Source: Candidatus Methanovirga basalitermitum (GTDB lineage: Archaea > Methanobacteriota > Methanobacteria > Methanobacteriales > Methanobacteriaceae). From it: a stretch of DNA of 5,374 bases. Where the stretch lies: NCBI GenBank assembly GCA_031284445.1, contig JAISZW010000258.1, positions 1 to 5,374 on the forward strand. The letters run 5' to 3'. The notes under the pieces were generated by a model. That model was not told the DNA's origin. It was given only the letters and a program-made list of their open reading frames with translations, and did no database searches. The stretch's first letter is position 1; each line of letters begins with the position of its first letter. The position numbers and the translations under genes are program-made. Shown one piece after another: positions 1 to 5,141 of the stretch.

Positions 1-119
1 TAACTGTATTTTTCAAGTATGAGTTTTGTGTGGATGATACTTTTAGTAAAGTAAAGGTTTATGATCATTTTCGATTTTTTTCAAAAATCGAAAAAAACTC
101 CACACTTTTTTACACCCTC
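1..119 (+). mobile_element. Right end of an insertion sequence, body outside the window
   Basis: The segment ends in AACTCCACACTTTTTTACAC followed by CCTC (96-119), a version of the 24-bp terminal repeat seen five more times between 3685 and 5256. About 110 bp inward of the repeat also aligns with 5142-5256, including the shared stretch around GGATGAT, TAAAGG and the poly-T/poly-A hairpin. So this is a transposon end and not just a chance short repeat. A short open frame before about position 54 may be the tail of a transposase, but the two copies do not settle the frame. The rest of the element, including any transposase, would lie to the left. The end sits 5 bp before the ribosome binding site of the next gene. 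The family could be ISM1-like, since ISM1 is known from Methanobrevibacter smithii, but I cannot confirm that from sequence memory. Confidence 0.6.
68..94. repeat. Perfect 12-bp hairpin with TTC loop inside the insertion-sequence end
   Basis: TTTTCGATTTTT (68-79) and AAAAATCGAAAA (83-94) are perfect inverted repeats around a 3-base TTC loop, directly inside the terminal repeat. A diverged copy of the same hairpin occurs at about 5203-5228 in the other insertion-sequence end. The position suggests a structural part of the element end or a transcription stop for the transposase. It would also insulate the downstream gene from transcription coming out of the element. Confidence 0.55.
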
Positions 120-124
120 AAAAT

Positions 125-130
125 GGAGGT
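125..130 (+). promoter_or_regulatory. Ribosome binding site of the TelA-family gene
   Basis: GGAGGT lies 6 bases before the ATG at 137. It is a near-ideal Shine-Dalgarno sequence of the methanogen type and fixes 137 as the original start, even though the frame is stopped soon after. No convincing archaeal TATA box lies between the insertion-sequence terminus at 119 and this site. Confidence 0.75.
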
Positions 131-136
131 AATAAT

Positions 137-1276
137 ATGGCAGAGTTTTCACTTGATGTTAAAGAAATAGAGCAAGAAGTAGAGAACACTATCAAAACTG
201 AAGAAAACGATTTGTAAAAAACAGAGATTCAAAAGCAGGCTGAAGATAATGCTGTTGCAATTTTTAAAGCAGATCTTGATAATCCAAGCGAAAGACAGAA
301 TATTTTAAAACCTTTAGATGAGTTTGGTCTTTCTACAATAAATAGATCTCAATCAAGAAATAAACTTTTAGCTACTCGATTTGCTGATTTTGAGAAAGGA
401 GGAGAAGATTCAAGTGAGGTTGGAGAAAAATTATCTGAGTTAAATATGCAAATGAAAGATTTAGATCCAGGTCTGCTTGATTTCACTAAAAAAGGGTTTT
501 TGGGAAATATTTTTAATCCTGTTAGAAGATATTTCAATAGATATCAAAAAGCAGAGACTGCTATAGCAAATATAATAAAATCTCTTGATATTGGTAGTAA
601 AACTTTACAGAATGACAACACGACCCTTATTGCTGAAGAATCTCATTTAAGAGATTTGACAAAAAAGCTTATGAAGGACATTGAATTAGGTAAGATGATG
701 GATGAATCAATTGAAGTTCAAGTTCGTAAAGCTGAGCTTGATGATGTTGAAGAAGCTAAGATTTCTATTGTTCGTGAGGAAATATTGTTTCCACTTAGAC
801 AAAGGGTTATGGACATGCAGCAAATGATAGTCATAAACCAGCAAGGTATTGTATCATTAAATGTAATTAGGCGAAATAATAAAGAGCTTATTCGAGGAGT
901 TGAACGTGCGAAAAATGTTACAATAACTGCTTTAAGGACAGGTGTTATGGTTGCAAGTGCATTGTACAATCAAAAAATAGTTATGGAAAAAATCAAGATG
1001 CTTAATGAAAATACCGAGAGCATAATCGAATCCACTTCACGTATGTTGCATGAACAAGGAAGTGAAATACAAAAAGCAAGTATGGAAACGATGATTTCAC
1101 CAGAAGTCCTTAAAATATCTTTTAATGATGATATGGCTGCAATAGAAGATGTGAGTAAATATAAGGAGCAAGTTCTCCCTAAGATGCAGGAAAGTATTAA
1201 TTTATTTTATGAAATGGCTCAAGAAGGTCAGAAAGTCGTTGATAAAATTGAAATTGATGGTGTTGGTTCTAGATAA
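137..1276 (+). pseudogene. telA: TelA-family (toxic anion resistance) protein, interrupted at codon 27
   Basis: From the ATG at 137 the frame reads MAEFSLDVKEIEQEVENTIK and a few more residues to TAA at 215-217. It then continues in the same frame without further stops to 1276, about 379 codons in all, which is normal for the TelA family (Pfam TelA). The part after the stop has family-like features: NPSERQNILKPLDEFG near residue 50, NPVRRYF at 127-133, LQNDN at 157-161 and a long helical, charged, coiled-coil-like body with no membrane segment or signal peptide. TelA proteins are linked to tellurite and other toxic anion or envelope stress; their biochemistry is unclear. The longest remaining open frame begins at 446 (276 residues), has no ribosome binding site at a suitable distance and lacks the first 103 residues. 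Between the stop and 446 there is no in-frame ATG, GTG or TTG. A single-base change of a sense codon explains the TAA. It is probably a recent pseudogene, but a sequencing error or low-level readthrough is possible. Confidence 0.8.
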
Positions 1277-1296
1277 TTCAAAATTGAGAAGATTGC

Positions 1297-1503
1297 ATGA
1301 CTAAAGTTTGTAATTATTGCAATGCTATTGTTAATGATAATGATTTATTTTGCAGTAAATGTGGAAATAACACAAAACAAATAAATTTTTTACTAACTCA
1401 AAACGGTAGTCAAGAGGTTCTTGATAATTTAAGAAAAGTAACTGAACAAGCAATCCTTAATTTAAGTGTTGATCTAAAAAAAGAGATTTTAATGGGCTTT
1501 TAG
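1297..1503 (+). CDS. Small zinc-ribbon protein, probably the truncated N-terminal part of a longer protein
   Basis: The 68-residue frame begins MTKVCNYCNAIVNDNDLFCS, giving Cys5-x2-Cys8-x10-Cys19-x2-Cys22-Gly. This is the classic two-knuckle zinc-ribbon pattern found at the N-terminus of many archaeal small proteins. The rest (residues 30-68) is a soluble helical stretch with LRKVTEQAILNLSVDLKKEI. There is no signal peptide or membrane segment. It starts 20 bp after the TelA-family stop, with only a weak purine-rich ribosome binding site (GAGAAGA, 1286-1292), so it was probably co-transcribed and partly translationally coupled. The frame ends abruptly at TAG 1501-1503, but a protein-like sequence continues directly in the next frame. 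I therefore think the gene is broken. A zinc ribbon alone does not define a function; a role with the TelA-family protein is inferred only from adjacency. Confidence 0.55.
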   Translation: MTKVCNYCNAIVNDNDLFCSKCGNNTKQINFLLTQNGSQEVLDNLRKVTEQAILNLSVDLKKEILMGF

Positions 1504-1725
1504 ATTTTACAATTGGATACGATACAGTTGGAAACTTTGTTGATGCAAATCCAGATTTTAGTTCGAAGAATAGATATGTTTGAAAATTAAATATAAATTC
1601 TATGAAGTTATCACCTTGGAAGAAAAAATAGAAAAAACATTCAAATAGCTATTCAAAAAAAAAACATTCCTGAAGATGAAGCTAAAAAATTAGCATAGAA
1701 ATGGATCATTGGAAATGAGTATTTT
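1503..1725 (+). pseudogene. Decayed C-terminal part of the zinc-ribbon gene, spread over three frames
   Basis: Directly after the TAG of the zinc-ribbon frame, coding-like text appears in successive frames. DFTIGYDTVGNFVDANPDF and a few more residues run from 1503 to about 1580. YKFYEVITLEEKIEKTFK runs from about 1592 to 1645. IAIQKKNIPEDEAKKLA runs from about 1645 to 1695, followed past a TAG by KWIIGNEYF up to the end of pyrG. Each switch fits loss of one base, the first in the T-run at 1498-1501. Joined, they would extend the 68-residue protein to about 140 residues. I do not recognise the domain. The composition (acidic and lysine-rich helices, few hydrophobic runs) looks like real protein and not random AT-rich DNA, but this is judgement by eye. 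Confidence 0.45.
1655..1664 (-). terminator. Candidate oligo-T terminator for pyrG
   Basis: The plus strand carries ten consecutive A residues here, giving a T10 run on the pyrG transcript strand about 62 bases after the pyrG stop. Archaeal RNA polymerase terminates efficiently at oligo-T tracts without a hairpin. No closer T-run follows pyrG on its own strand. Confidence 0.35.
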
Positions 1726-3351
1726 TCAATTTTCATCTTTTATTTGTCTCCCCATTTTACTGTGTTGATAACTTGCTTTAATAAATGAAACAAATAATGG
1801 GTGTGCATTATTTGGTCGTGATTTAAATTCTGGGTGGAATTGGCATCCTAAAAACCATGGATGATCTTTAAGTTCAACAATTTCAACCAAGAATCCATCA
1901 GGTGAAAAACCAGACAATGTTAAACCACTTTCAACAAGTTGTTCCTTAAATTTATTATTAAATTCATATCTGTGTCTATGTCTTTCATTAATTATGTCCT
2001 GTTTATATATGTTCCTTGCCATAGTGTTTTCAACAAGTTTGCAATCATAAGAACCTAAACGCATAGAACCTCCCATATTTTTAATTTTCTTCTGTTCCTC
2101 CATCATATCTATAACAGGATACTCTAAGTTTTCACTAAATTCACTACTATTCGCATTTTTTAAACCTATTTTTCTCGCGATTTGGATAACCATGGAGTGC
2201 ATTCCAAGACAGATTCCAAATATGGGTACATCATTTTCTATGGCATAAGCAACAGCTTCAAGTTTTCCTTCTATTCCTCTCTCACCAAAACCACCAGGAA
2301 TAATAATGCCGTTTAGATCATTTAAAACTTCCTTATCTAATGAGTCAACATCAGAGTCAACAAACTTCACCTCAACTTTAACTCCATTCTTTCCACCACC
2401 ATGAACTAGTGCTTCCTTAATACTTATGTAGGCATCTTCAAGTTCAATGTATTTACCTATGATTCCAATTTTGACAATTGCATCCTCTTTTTTAAGAGAT
2501 TTTACAACTTTTCTCCAAATATTTAAATTAGAAAAGTTAGTATTAAGGTTTAATTTAAGTCGATTACTTATATATTCTCCTACATTCTCTTTATCCATTA
2601 GAAGTGGAACTTCATAGATTGTTGAAGCATCAGGAGTATTGATAACAGCATCAAATGGAACATCACAGAAATGTGCTATTTTTTCTTTCATGTTTTTATC
2701 AATTGGTTGTTCACTCCTGCAAACAATCATATCAGGATTTATACCTGTACTTCTAAGTTCTTTTGTACTATGCTGAGTTGGTTTTGTTTTAAATTCTCCT
2801 GCTGCTTTAAGATAAGGAACATGAGTCACATGAACAAAAAGCACATTATCATGACCTTCTTCGTTTCTAAGCTGTCTTAAAGCTTCTAAAAAAGGTTGAC
2901 TTTCAATATCTCCAACAGTACCACCAAGTTCAACTAAAACAACATCAAAACTTTCGATTTTCGCTATTTTCCTGACCATTTCCTTAATTTCGTCTGTTAT
3001 ATGAGGAATTATCTGAACACAATCTCCTAAGAAATTTCCTTTTCTTTCTTTTTCTATAACTGATTTGTACACTTTTCCTGTTGTAATATTAGATATTCCT
3101 GGAAGTTCAACATCTAAAAATCGTTCGTAATGTCCCAAATCAAGATCAGTTTCCATACCATCATAGGTCACAAATACCTCACCATGTTGATAAGGATTTA
3201 ATGTACCAGAATCCCAATTTAAGTATGGGTCGATTTTAATTGCACCTACTTTTAAACCATTAGATCTTAAAATTCTACCAATAGAAGCTGATGTGATTCC
3301 TTTTCCAATAGAACTTACAACACCGCCAGTAACTACAATAAATTTTGTCAT
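1726..3351 (-). CDS. pyrG: CTP synthase (glutamine-hydrolysing)
   Basis: The enzyme makes CTP from UTP, ATP and glutamine, the last step of de novo pyrimidine nucleotide synthesis, in the cytoplasm. The 541-residue length is normal for the family. Both domains are complete. The N-terminal synthetase domain (about 1-270) has the P-loop GGVVSSIGKG (residues 9-18), KIDPYLN, QHGEVFVT, the metal-binding region ETDLDLGHYERF (Asp71) and VELGGTVGDIES with Glu141. The C-terminal class I glutamine amidotransferase domain (about 295-530) has IPGGFGERG for the oxyanion site, FGICLGMH with nucleophile Cys381, and FHPEF with His506 and Glu508 completing the triad. The NWDSGTLNP wording resembles methanogen sequences. 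The ATG start is supported by GGAG about 10 bases upstream and by the P-loop beginning at the usual distance. The gene stands alone, converging on the decayed operon; no other pyrimidine gene is in view. It appears fully functional. Confidence 0.97.
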   Translation of the reverse strand: MTKFIVVTGGVVSSIGKGITSASIGRILRSNGLKVGAIKIDPYLNWDSGTLNPYQHGEVFVTYDGMETDLDLGHYERFLDVELPGISNITTGKVYKSVIEKERKGNFLGDCVQIIPHITDEIKEMVRKIAKIESFDVVLVELGGTVGDIESQPFLEALRQLRNEEGHDNVLFVHVTHVPYLKAAGEFKTKPTQHSTKELRSTGINPDMIVCRSEQPIDKNMKEKIAHFCDVPFDAVINTPDASTIYEVPLLMDKENVGEYISNRLKLNLNTNFSNLNIWRKVVKSLKKEDAIVKIGIIGKYIELEDAYISIKEALVHGGGKNGVKVEVKFVDSDVDSLDKEVLNDLNGIIIPGGFGERGIEGKLEAVAYAIENDVPIFGICLGMHSMVIQIARKIGLKNANSSEFSENLEYPVIDMMEEQKKIKNMGGSMRLGSYDCKLVENTMARNIYKQDIINERHRHRYEFNNKFKEQLVESGLTLSGFSPDGFLVEIVELKDHPWFLGCQFHPEFKSRPNNAHPLFVSFIKASYQHSKMGRQIKDEN

Positions 3352-3361
3352 ATAGGTTTAA

Positions 3362-3365
3362 CTCC
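3362..3365 (-). promoter_or_regulatory. Ribosome binding site of pyrG
   Basis: On the minus strand GGAG (complement of CTCC at 3362-3365) lies 10 bases before the ATG. It is shorter than the GGAGGT of the TelA-family gene but supports the chosen start. Confidence 0.5.
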
Positions 3366-3402
3366 ATTTTAAAAATCTAATCATATTTCAAGTTATCTTG
3401 AT

Positions 3403-3420
3403 AAAAATTTATATTATAGT
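3403..3420 (-). promoter_or_regulatory. Candidate archaeal TATA box of pyrG
   Basis: On the minus strand the sequence reads ACTATAATATAAATTTTT. A TATA box here would place the transcription start roughly 25 bases downstream, near 3385, leaving a leader of about 34 bases that contains the GGAG site. The surrounding DNA is so AT-rich that other boxes cannot be excluded. The mobile-element debris begins beyond it at 3523, so the promoter seems to have been spared. Confidence 0.4.
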
Positions 3421-3443
3421 GGAATAAAAGATTTTTGTGATCG

Positions 3444-3486
3444 ATAATTTGAATTAAAATTTATTATTTTAAATAATTTGAATTAA
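3444..3486. repeat. 14-bp direct repeat upstream of the pyrG promoter
   Basis: ATAATTTGAATTAA occurs exactly at 3444-3457 and again at 3473-3486, 29 bp apart start to start. The pair is bracketed by CGATA (3442-3446) and TATCG (3487-3491). It lies about 24 bp upstream of the candidate TATA box, where an archaeal activator or repressor could bind. It could equally be chance in AT-rich DNA. Confidence 0.4.
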
Positions 3487-3522
3487 TATCGTTAGTTCTT
3501 TAAAATATTAATTTTTATTTTT

Positions 3523-3656
3523 GAAACTGGACAACGATTATTTTTTTTAGTCCAAAAAACCACTAAAAATGAATAGCTACATATGCACATGTTCCAATAC
3601 ATAAGCATAGTAAAAAAGGTAGTTTTTCGTGAAAATTGGAATTGTTGCAGACCCTC
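3523..3656 (-). mobile_element. Miniature inverted-repeat element, copy 1 (type II)
   Basis: One end reads GAAACTGGACAACGATTATT (from 3523). The reverse complement of the other end reads GAGGGTCTGCAACAATTCC (ending 3656), so the segment has imperfect terminal inverted repeats. Its reverse complement matches the insert at 3733-3837: CAACAATTCCAATTTTCACG against CAATAATTCTATATTCATG at one end, CATGTTCCAATACATAAGCAT against CATGTAGCAATGCATAAACA in the middle, and GGACAACGATTATTTTTTTT against GGATAATGATTATTTTTTTA at the other end. It is non-coding and contains no transposase frame. The copies are clearly diverged, so the element is old. Confidence 0.5.
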
Positions 3657-3684
3657 TTTTTTAAAAAATATTAATTATAAATTT

Positions 3685-3888
3685 GAGTCTGTAAAAAATT
3701 ATGGAGTTATTTGAAAAATTTACTTTTATTTAGAGACTGGGCAATAATTCTATATTCATGTTTATGCATTGCTACATGTACATTTTGAATAACTTTTATC
3801 CCATTTAAATACATAAAAAAATAATCATTATCCACATTATGAATAAATTATAAAAATTTTAGAAAAACTCCAGAAAATTCACCCCATA
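3685..3888. mobile_element. Miniature inverted-repeat element A (type I) with a second element nested inside
   Basis: The left end, 3685-3708, is GAGTCTGTAAAAAATTATGG then AGTT. The right end carries AACTCCAGAAAATTCACCCC, the inverted partner. The flanks next to the ends match the 98-bp element at 4615-4712: ATTTGAAAAATTTACTTTTA after the left repeat and ATTTTAGAAAAACTCCA before the right one. Between them lies a foreign insert at 3733-3837. An 8-bp sequence, ATAAATTT, abuts the left end (3677-3684) and recurs at 3889-3896, a candidate target-site duplication. If this is correct the element runs to 3888 and its last few bases have drifted from the consensus CCCTC end. No coding capacity. Confidence 0.6.
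3733..3837 (+). mobile_element. Nested miniature element, copy 2 (type II), inserted at a TA
   Basis: The segment interrupts the type I element A. The intact homologue at 4615-4712 reads TTTATTTATAAATAAATT at its centre. Element A reads TTTATTTA, then the insert starting GAGACTGGGCAATAATT, then TATGAATAAATT. This equals insertion into the palindromic centre with duplication of TA (3731-3732 and 3838-3839). The insert has imperfect terminal inverted repeats (GAGACTGGGCAATAATT against ATGTGGATAATGATT) and is an inverted relative of 3523-3656. TA duplication is the rule for IS630/Tc1-mariner elements, so mobilisation by such a transposase is a reasonable inference. None is encoded here. Confidence 0.5.
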
Positions 3889-3990
3889 ATAAATTTTTTA
3901 ATTAAAAATTTAACAAATTATAGTAAGTTTTAAAAATTTCTCATTGAAATTCTTCATTAGAAAACAAAATTTTTCTCTATTTACAAACAT

Positions 3991-4024
3991 TATTTCATAT
4001 ACCATATTATTTCATATACCATAT
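3991..4024. repeat. Tandem duplication, 17-bp unit, two copies
   Basis: TATTTCATATACCATAT occurs twice head to tail with no mismatch (3991-4007 and 4008-4024). A similar sequence lies in inverse orientation near 5128-5145 (TATATGGTATTTGATATA). It is probably replication slippage; no function is visible. Confidence 0.75.
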
Positions 4025-4083
4025 TATTAATAATAGATATTATGTAACTCATTATTTAAAAAGTTTATGGTAATCAGATAATA

Positions 4084-4192
4084 CTATCAACTTAAGAAAA
4101 TTATTTTTTTAAACTTTGATTGAAATTAAAAATAAAGCTTGATAAACAAGATTCTAAATAGAAATTTTAATCAAAAATCCTTAAGTTGACAG
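4084..4192. repeat. 109-bp inverted-repeat element (type III)
   Basis: CTATCAACTTAAG (4084-4096) is matched by CTTAAGTTGACAG (4180-4192) with one mismatch. The adjoining inward bases also pair partly (AACTTTGATTGAAATT against the reverse complement of GAAATTTTAATCAAAAATC), so the whole segment can fold into a long imperfect hairpin. The ends are unlike the other two element types in the window. It may be a third miniature element or a structural repeat. No open frame. Confidence 0.45.
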
Positions 4193-4317
4193 CAATGCAT
4201 TCAAATTGAATAACATTCTACGATAACGAAACTTTTTCTTATTATTAAAATAAACACATTTGAAGTTATTTCCTCTTATTGTTTGCATGTCAAGAAAAAT
4301 ATCAATCTTTAATTTAT

Positions 4318-4348
4318 AATTATTGAAAATCTTCGATTTTTGGTAATT
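4318..4348. repeat. TTC-loop stem-loop repeat, copy 1
   Basis: AATTATTGAAAATC (4318-4331) pairs with GATTTTTGGTAATT (4335-4348) around a TTC loop, 14 pairs if G-T wobbles are allowed. The core AAAATCTTCGATTTTTGGTAAT recurs in the two copies at 4945-5002. Confidence 0.6.
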
Positions 4349-4420
4349 AAGATACATTCTATCTTTTTCAATTACTATTGAATCAAATCGTTAACTATAT
4401 AATGTTGTAAAGACAAATTG

Positions 4421-4464
4421 CTTATAAGTATGAGTTTAGTTGTGATCATACTCATATTTATAAG
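4421..4464. repeat. Long isolated hairpin
   Basis: CTTATAAGTATGAGT (4421-4435) and ACTCATATTTATAAG (4450-4464) are inverted repeats with 14 of 15 bases matching, separated by a 14-base loop. No gene ends nearby, so a terminator role has no customer. It may be the end of another element or a small structured RNA. The left arm shares 12 bases with position 18 onward of the insertion-sequence end at 1-119. Confidence 0.5.
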
Positions 4465-4614
4465 CTTACACCTATTTAAAGATTTTTACTTCGTTTAAAC
4501 ATTATTTTAAATCGGAATAAAAGGTATTGCAAAATTCACAAGATTTTTGCTCTATAATGTGTATTTTTTACATCTCGTTATGTCTATCTCTAATAATAAA
4601 TTTACTGGAAAAAT

Positions 4615-4712
4615 GAGCCTGTAAAAAATTGTGGAGTTATTTGGAAAAATTTACTTTTATTTATAAATAAATTTGAAAATTTTAGAAAAACTCCACAAAA
4701 ATTTACACCCTC
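4615..4712. mobile_element. 98-bp minimal miniature element B (type I)
   Basis: The left repeat begins GAGCCTGTAAAAAATTGTGG and continues AGTT (4615-4638). The right repeat, AACTCCACAAAAATTTACAC then CCTC (4689-4712), is its inverse with a few mismatches. The interior centres on a perfect 16-bp palindrome, TTTATTTATAAATAAA. Nothing can be encoded, so this is a non-autonomous element, the uninterrupted form of the element at 3685-3888. Flanking 8-mers (GGAAAAAT and GATGAAAT) match only in part, so no target duplication is claimed. Confidence 0.65.
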
Positions 4713-4868
4713 GATGAAATATTCTAAAAGAACATTAAAAGAAGGAATAAGAAATAAGGACAGATTAATCTTTGATAAAGGGTTATTACAGCTATAAAAA
4801 AAACTATCAAATAGGAATTTCTAAGAATAAAAAATTTTTCAAAATAATTAAAATATCTAATATAATAA
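4713..4868 (+). other. Segment between two inward-backed repeats with a short coding-like relic
   Basis: This 156-bp segment lies between the right repeat of element B and the solitary repeat at 4869. An ATG at 4714 opens 27 codons, MKYSKRTLKEGIRNKDRLIF and seven more residues, to TAA at 4795. The text is protein-like and continues weakly in another frame. There is no ribosome binding site because the repeat directly abuts the ATG. It is more likely host DNA from a destroyed gene than an expressed peptide. Confidence 0.2.
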
Positions 4869-4893
4869 GAGTGTAAATTTTTGTGGAGTTTTT
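4869..4893 (+). mobile_element. Solitary type I terminal repeat, left-end orientation
   Basis: GTGTAAATTTTTGTGGAGTT and three more T (4871-4893) is a perfect 23-bp inverted copy of 4686-4708 in element B, with GA in front. With the right end at 5256 it could delimit a 388-bp deleted transposon. The DNA behind it has no coding frame. Confidence 0.55.
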
Positions 4894-4944
4894 TCTTATA
4901 TTGCTCCATTTCCCATTTATAAAGCTAAGTACTATAATAATCCA

Positions 4945-5002
4945 TTAATTACTGAAAATCTTCGATTTTCATAATTACAAAAATCTTCGATTTTTGGTAA
5001 TT
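4945..5002. repeat. TTC-loop stem-loop repeat, copies 2 and 3 in tandem
   Basis: Copy 2 has TGAAAATC and GATTTTCA around TTC (4953-4971), extended by AATTA and TAATT with one bulged C. Copy 3 has AATTACAAAAATC (4973-4985) and GATTTTTGGTAATT (4989-5002) around TTC, with one bulged G. The loop and the AATC/GATT base of the loop are constant while outer pairs vary and still pair. This suggests that the fold, and not only the sequence, is kept. Confidence 0.6.
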
Positions 5003-5076
5003 GTCTTAAATTTACTTTTAGGGTGGGGTATCAAGAAATATAAAATCCATTTTTTAGTCATTATGATTATGAGGTC

Positions 5077-5101
5077 TATCACCAGAATTTTTGACAGAGC
5101 C
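5077..5101 (-). mobile_element. Diverged terminal-repeat-like sequence
   Basis: The reverse complement begins GGCTCTGTCAAAAATTCTGG and aligns base for base with the type I end GAGCCTGTAAAAAATTGTGG over most positions, continuing TGATA against AGTTA. It probably marks the end of a related but distinct element inside the 4869-5256 region. Its partner end is not seen. Confidence 0.35.
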
Positions 5102-5141
5102 TTTATTTTAATTTATTTTTTTATTTTATATGGTATTTGAT

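Larger units (their letters stand above)
3897..4614. other. Gene-free AT-rich spacer
   Basis: Apart from the tandem duplication, the inverted-repeat element and the two hairpins listed separately, this stretch contains only short frames with stops in all six readings. I see no ribosome binding site followed by a usable frame, and no tRNA or other recognisable RNA. Confidence 0.6.

Noticed and set aside
215..217. Recoded stop codon (pyrrolysine or selenocysteine)
   Set aside because: The codon is TAA; pyrrolysine uses UAG and selenocysteine UGA, and no insertion element is apparent.
349..969. Two minus-strand open frames (349-537 and 718-969)
   Set aside because: They lie opposite the TelA-family frame, which has clear family character and a good ribosome binding site; they are antisense shadows.
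446..1276. The 276-residue frame as an independent, correctly started gene
   Set aside because: There is no suitably spaced ribosome binding site, and the family N-terminal region continues in the same frame upstream to the GGAGGT and ATG at 137. A strong AAAGGAGGA at 395-403 is about 42 bases too far away.
2671..2880. 69-residue plus-strand open frame with several cysteines
   Set aside because: It is antisense to the conserved synthetase domain of pyrG; the cysteines have no zinc-finger spacing.
3897..4614. Possible tRNA or structured RNA gene in the spacer
   Set aside because: No cloverleaf or TTCGA-type T-arm context, and no local rise in GC content as expected for a stable RNA in such an AT-rich genome. 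The TTCGA occurrences belong to the stem-loop repeats.
4607..4720. 8-bp target duplication around element B
   Set aside because: GGAAAAAT and GATGAAAT agree at only five of eight positions, which is not meaningful in this base composition.
4724..4909. 61-residue hydrophobic open frame on the minus strand
   Set aside because: Its start codons come from the solitary terminal repeat at 4869-4893. It lacks a ribosome binding site, and its composition is what translated AT-rich DNA gives (Phe, Leu, Ile, Tyr, Lys).
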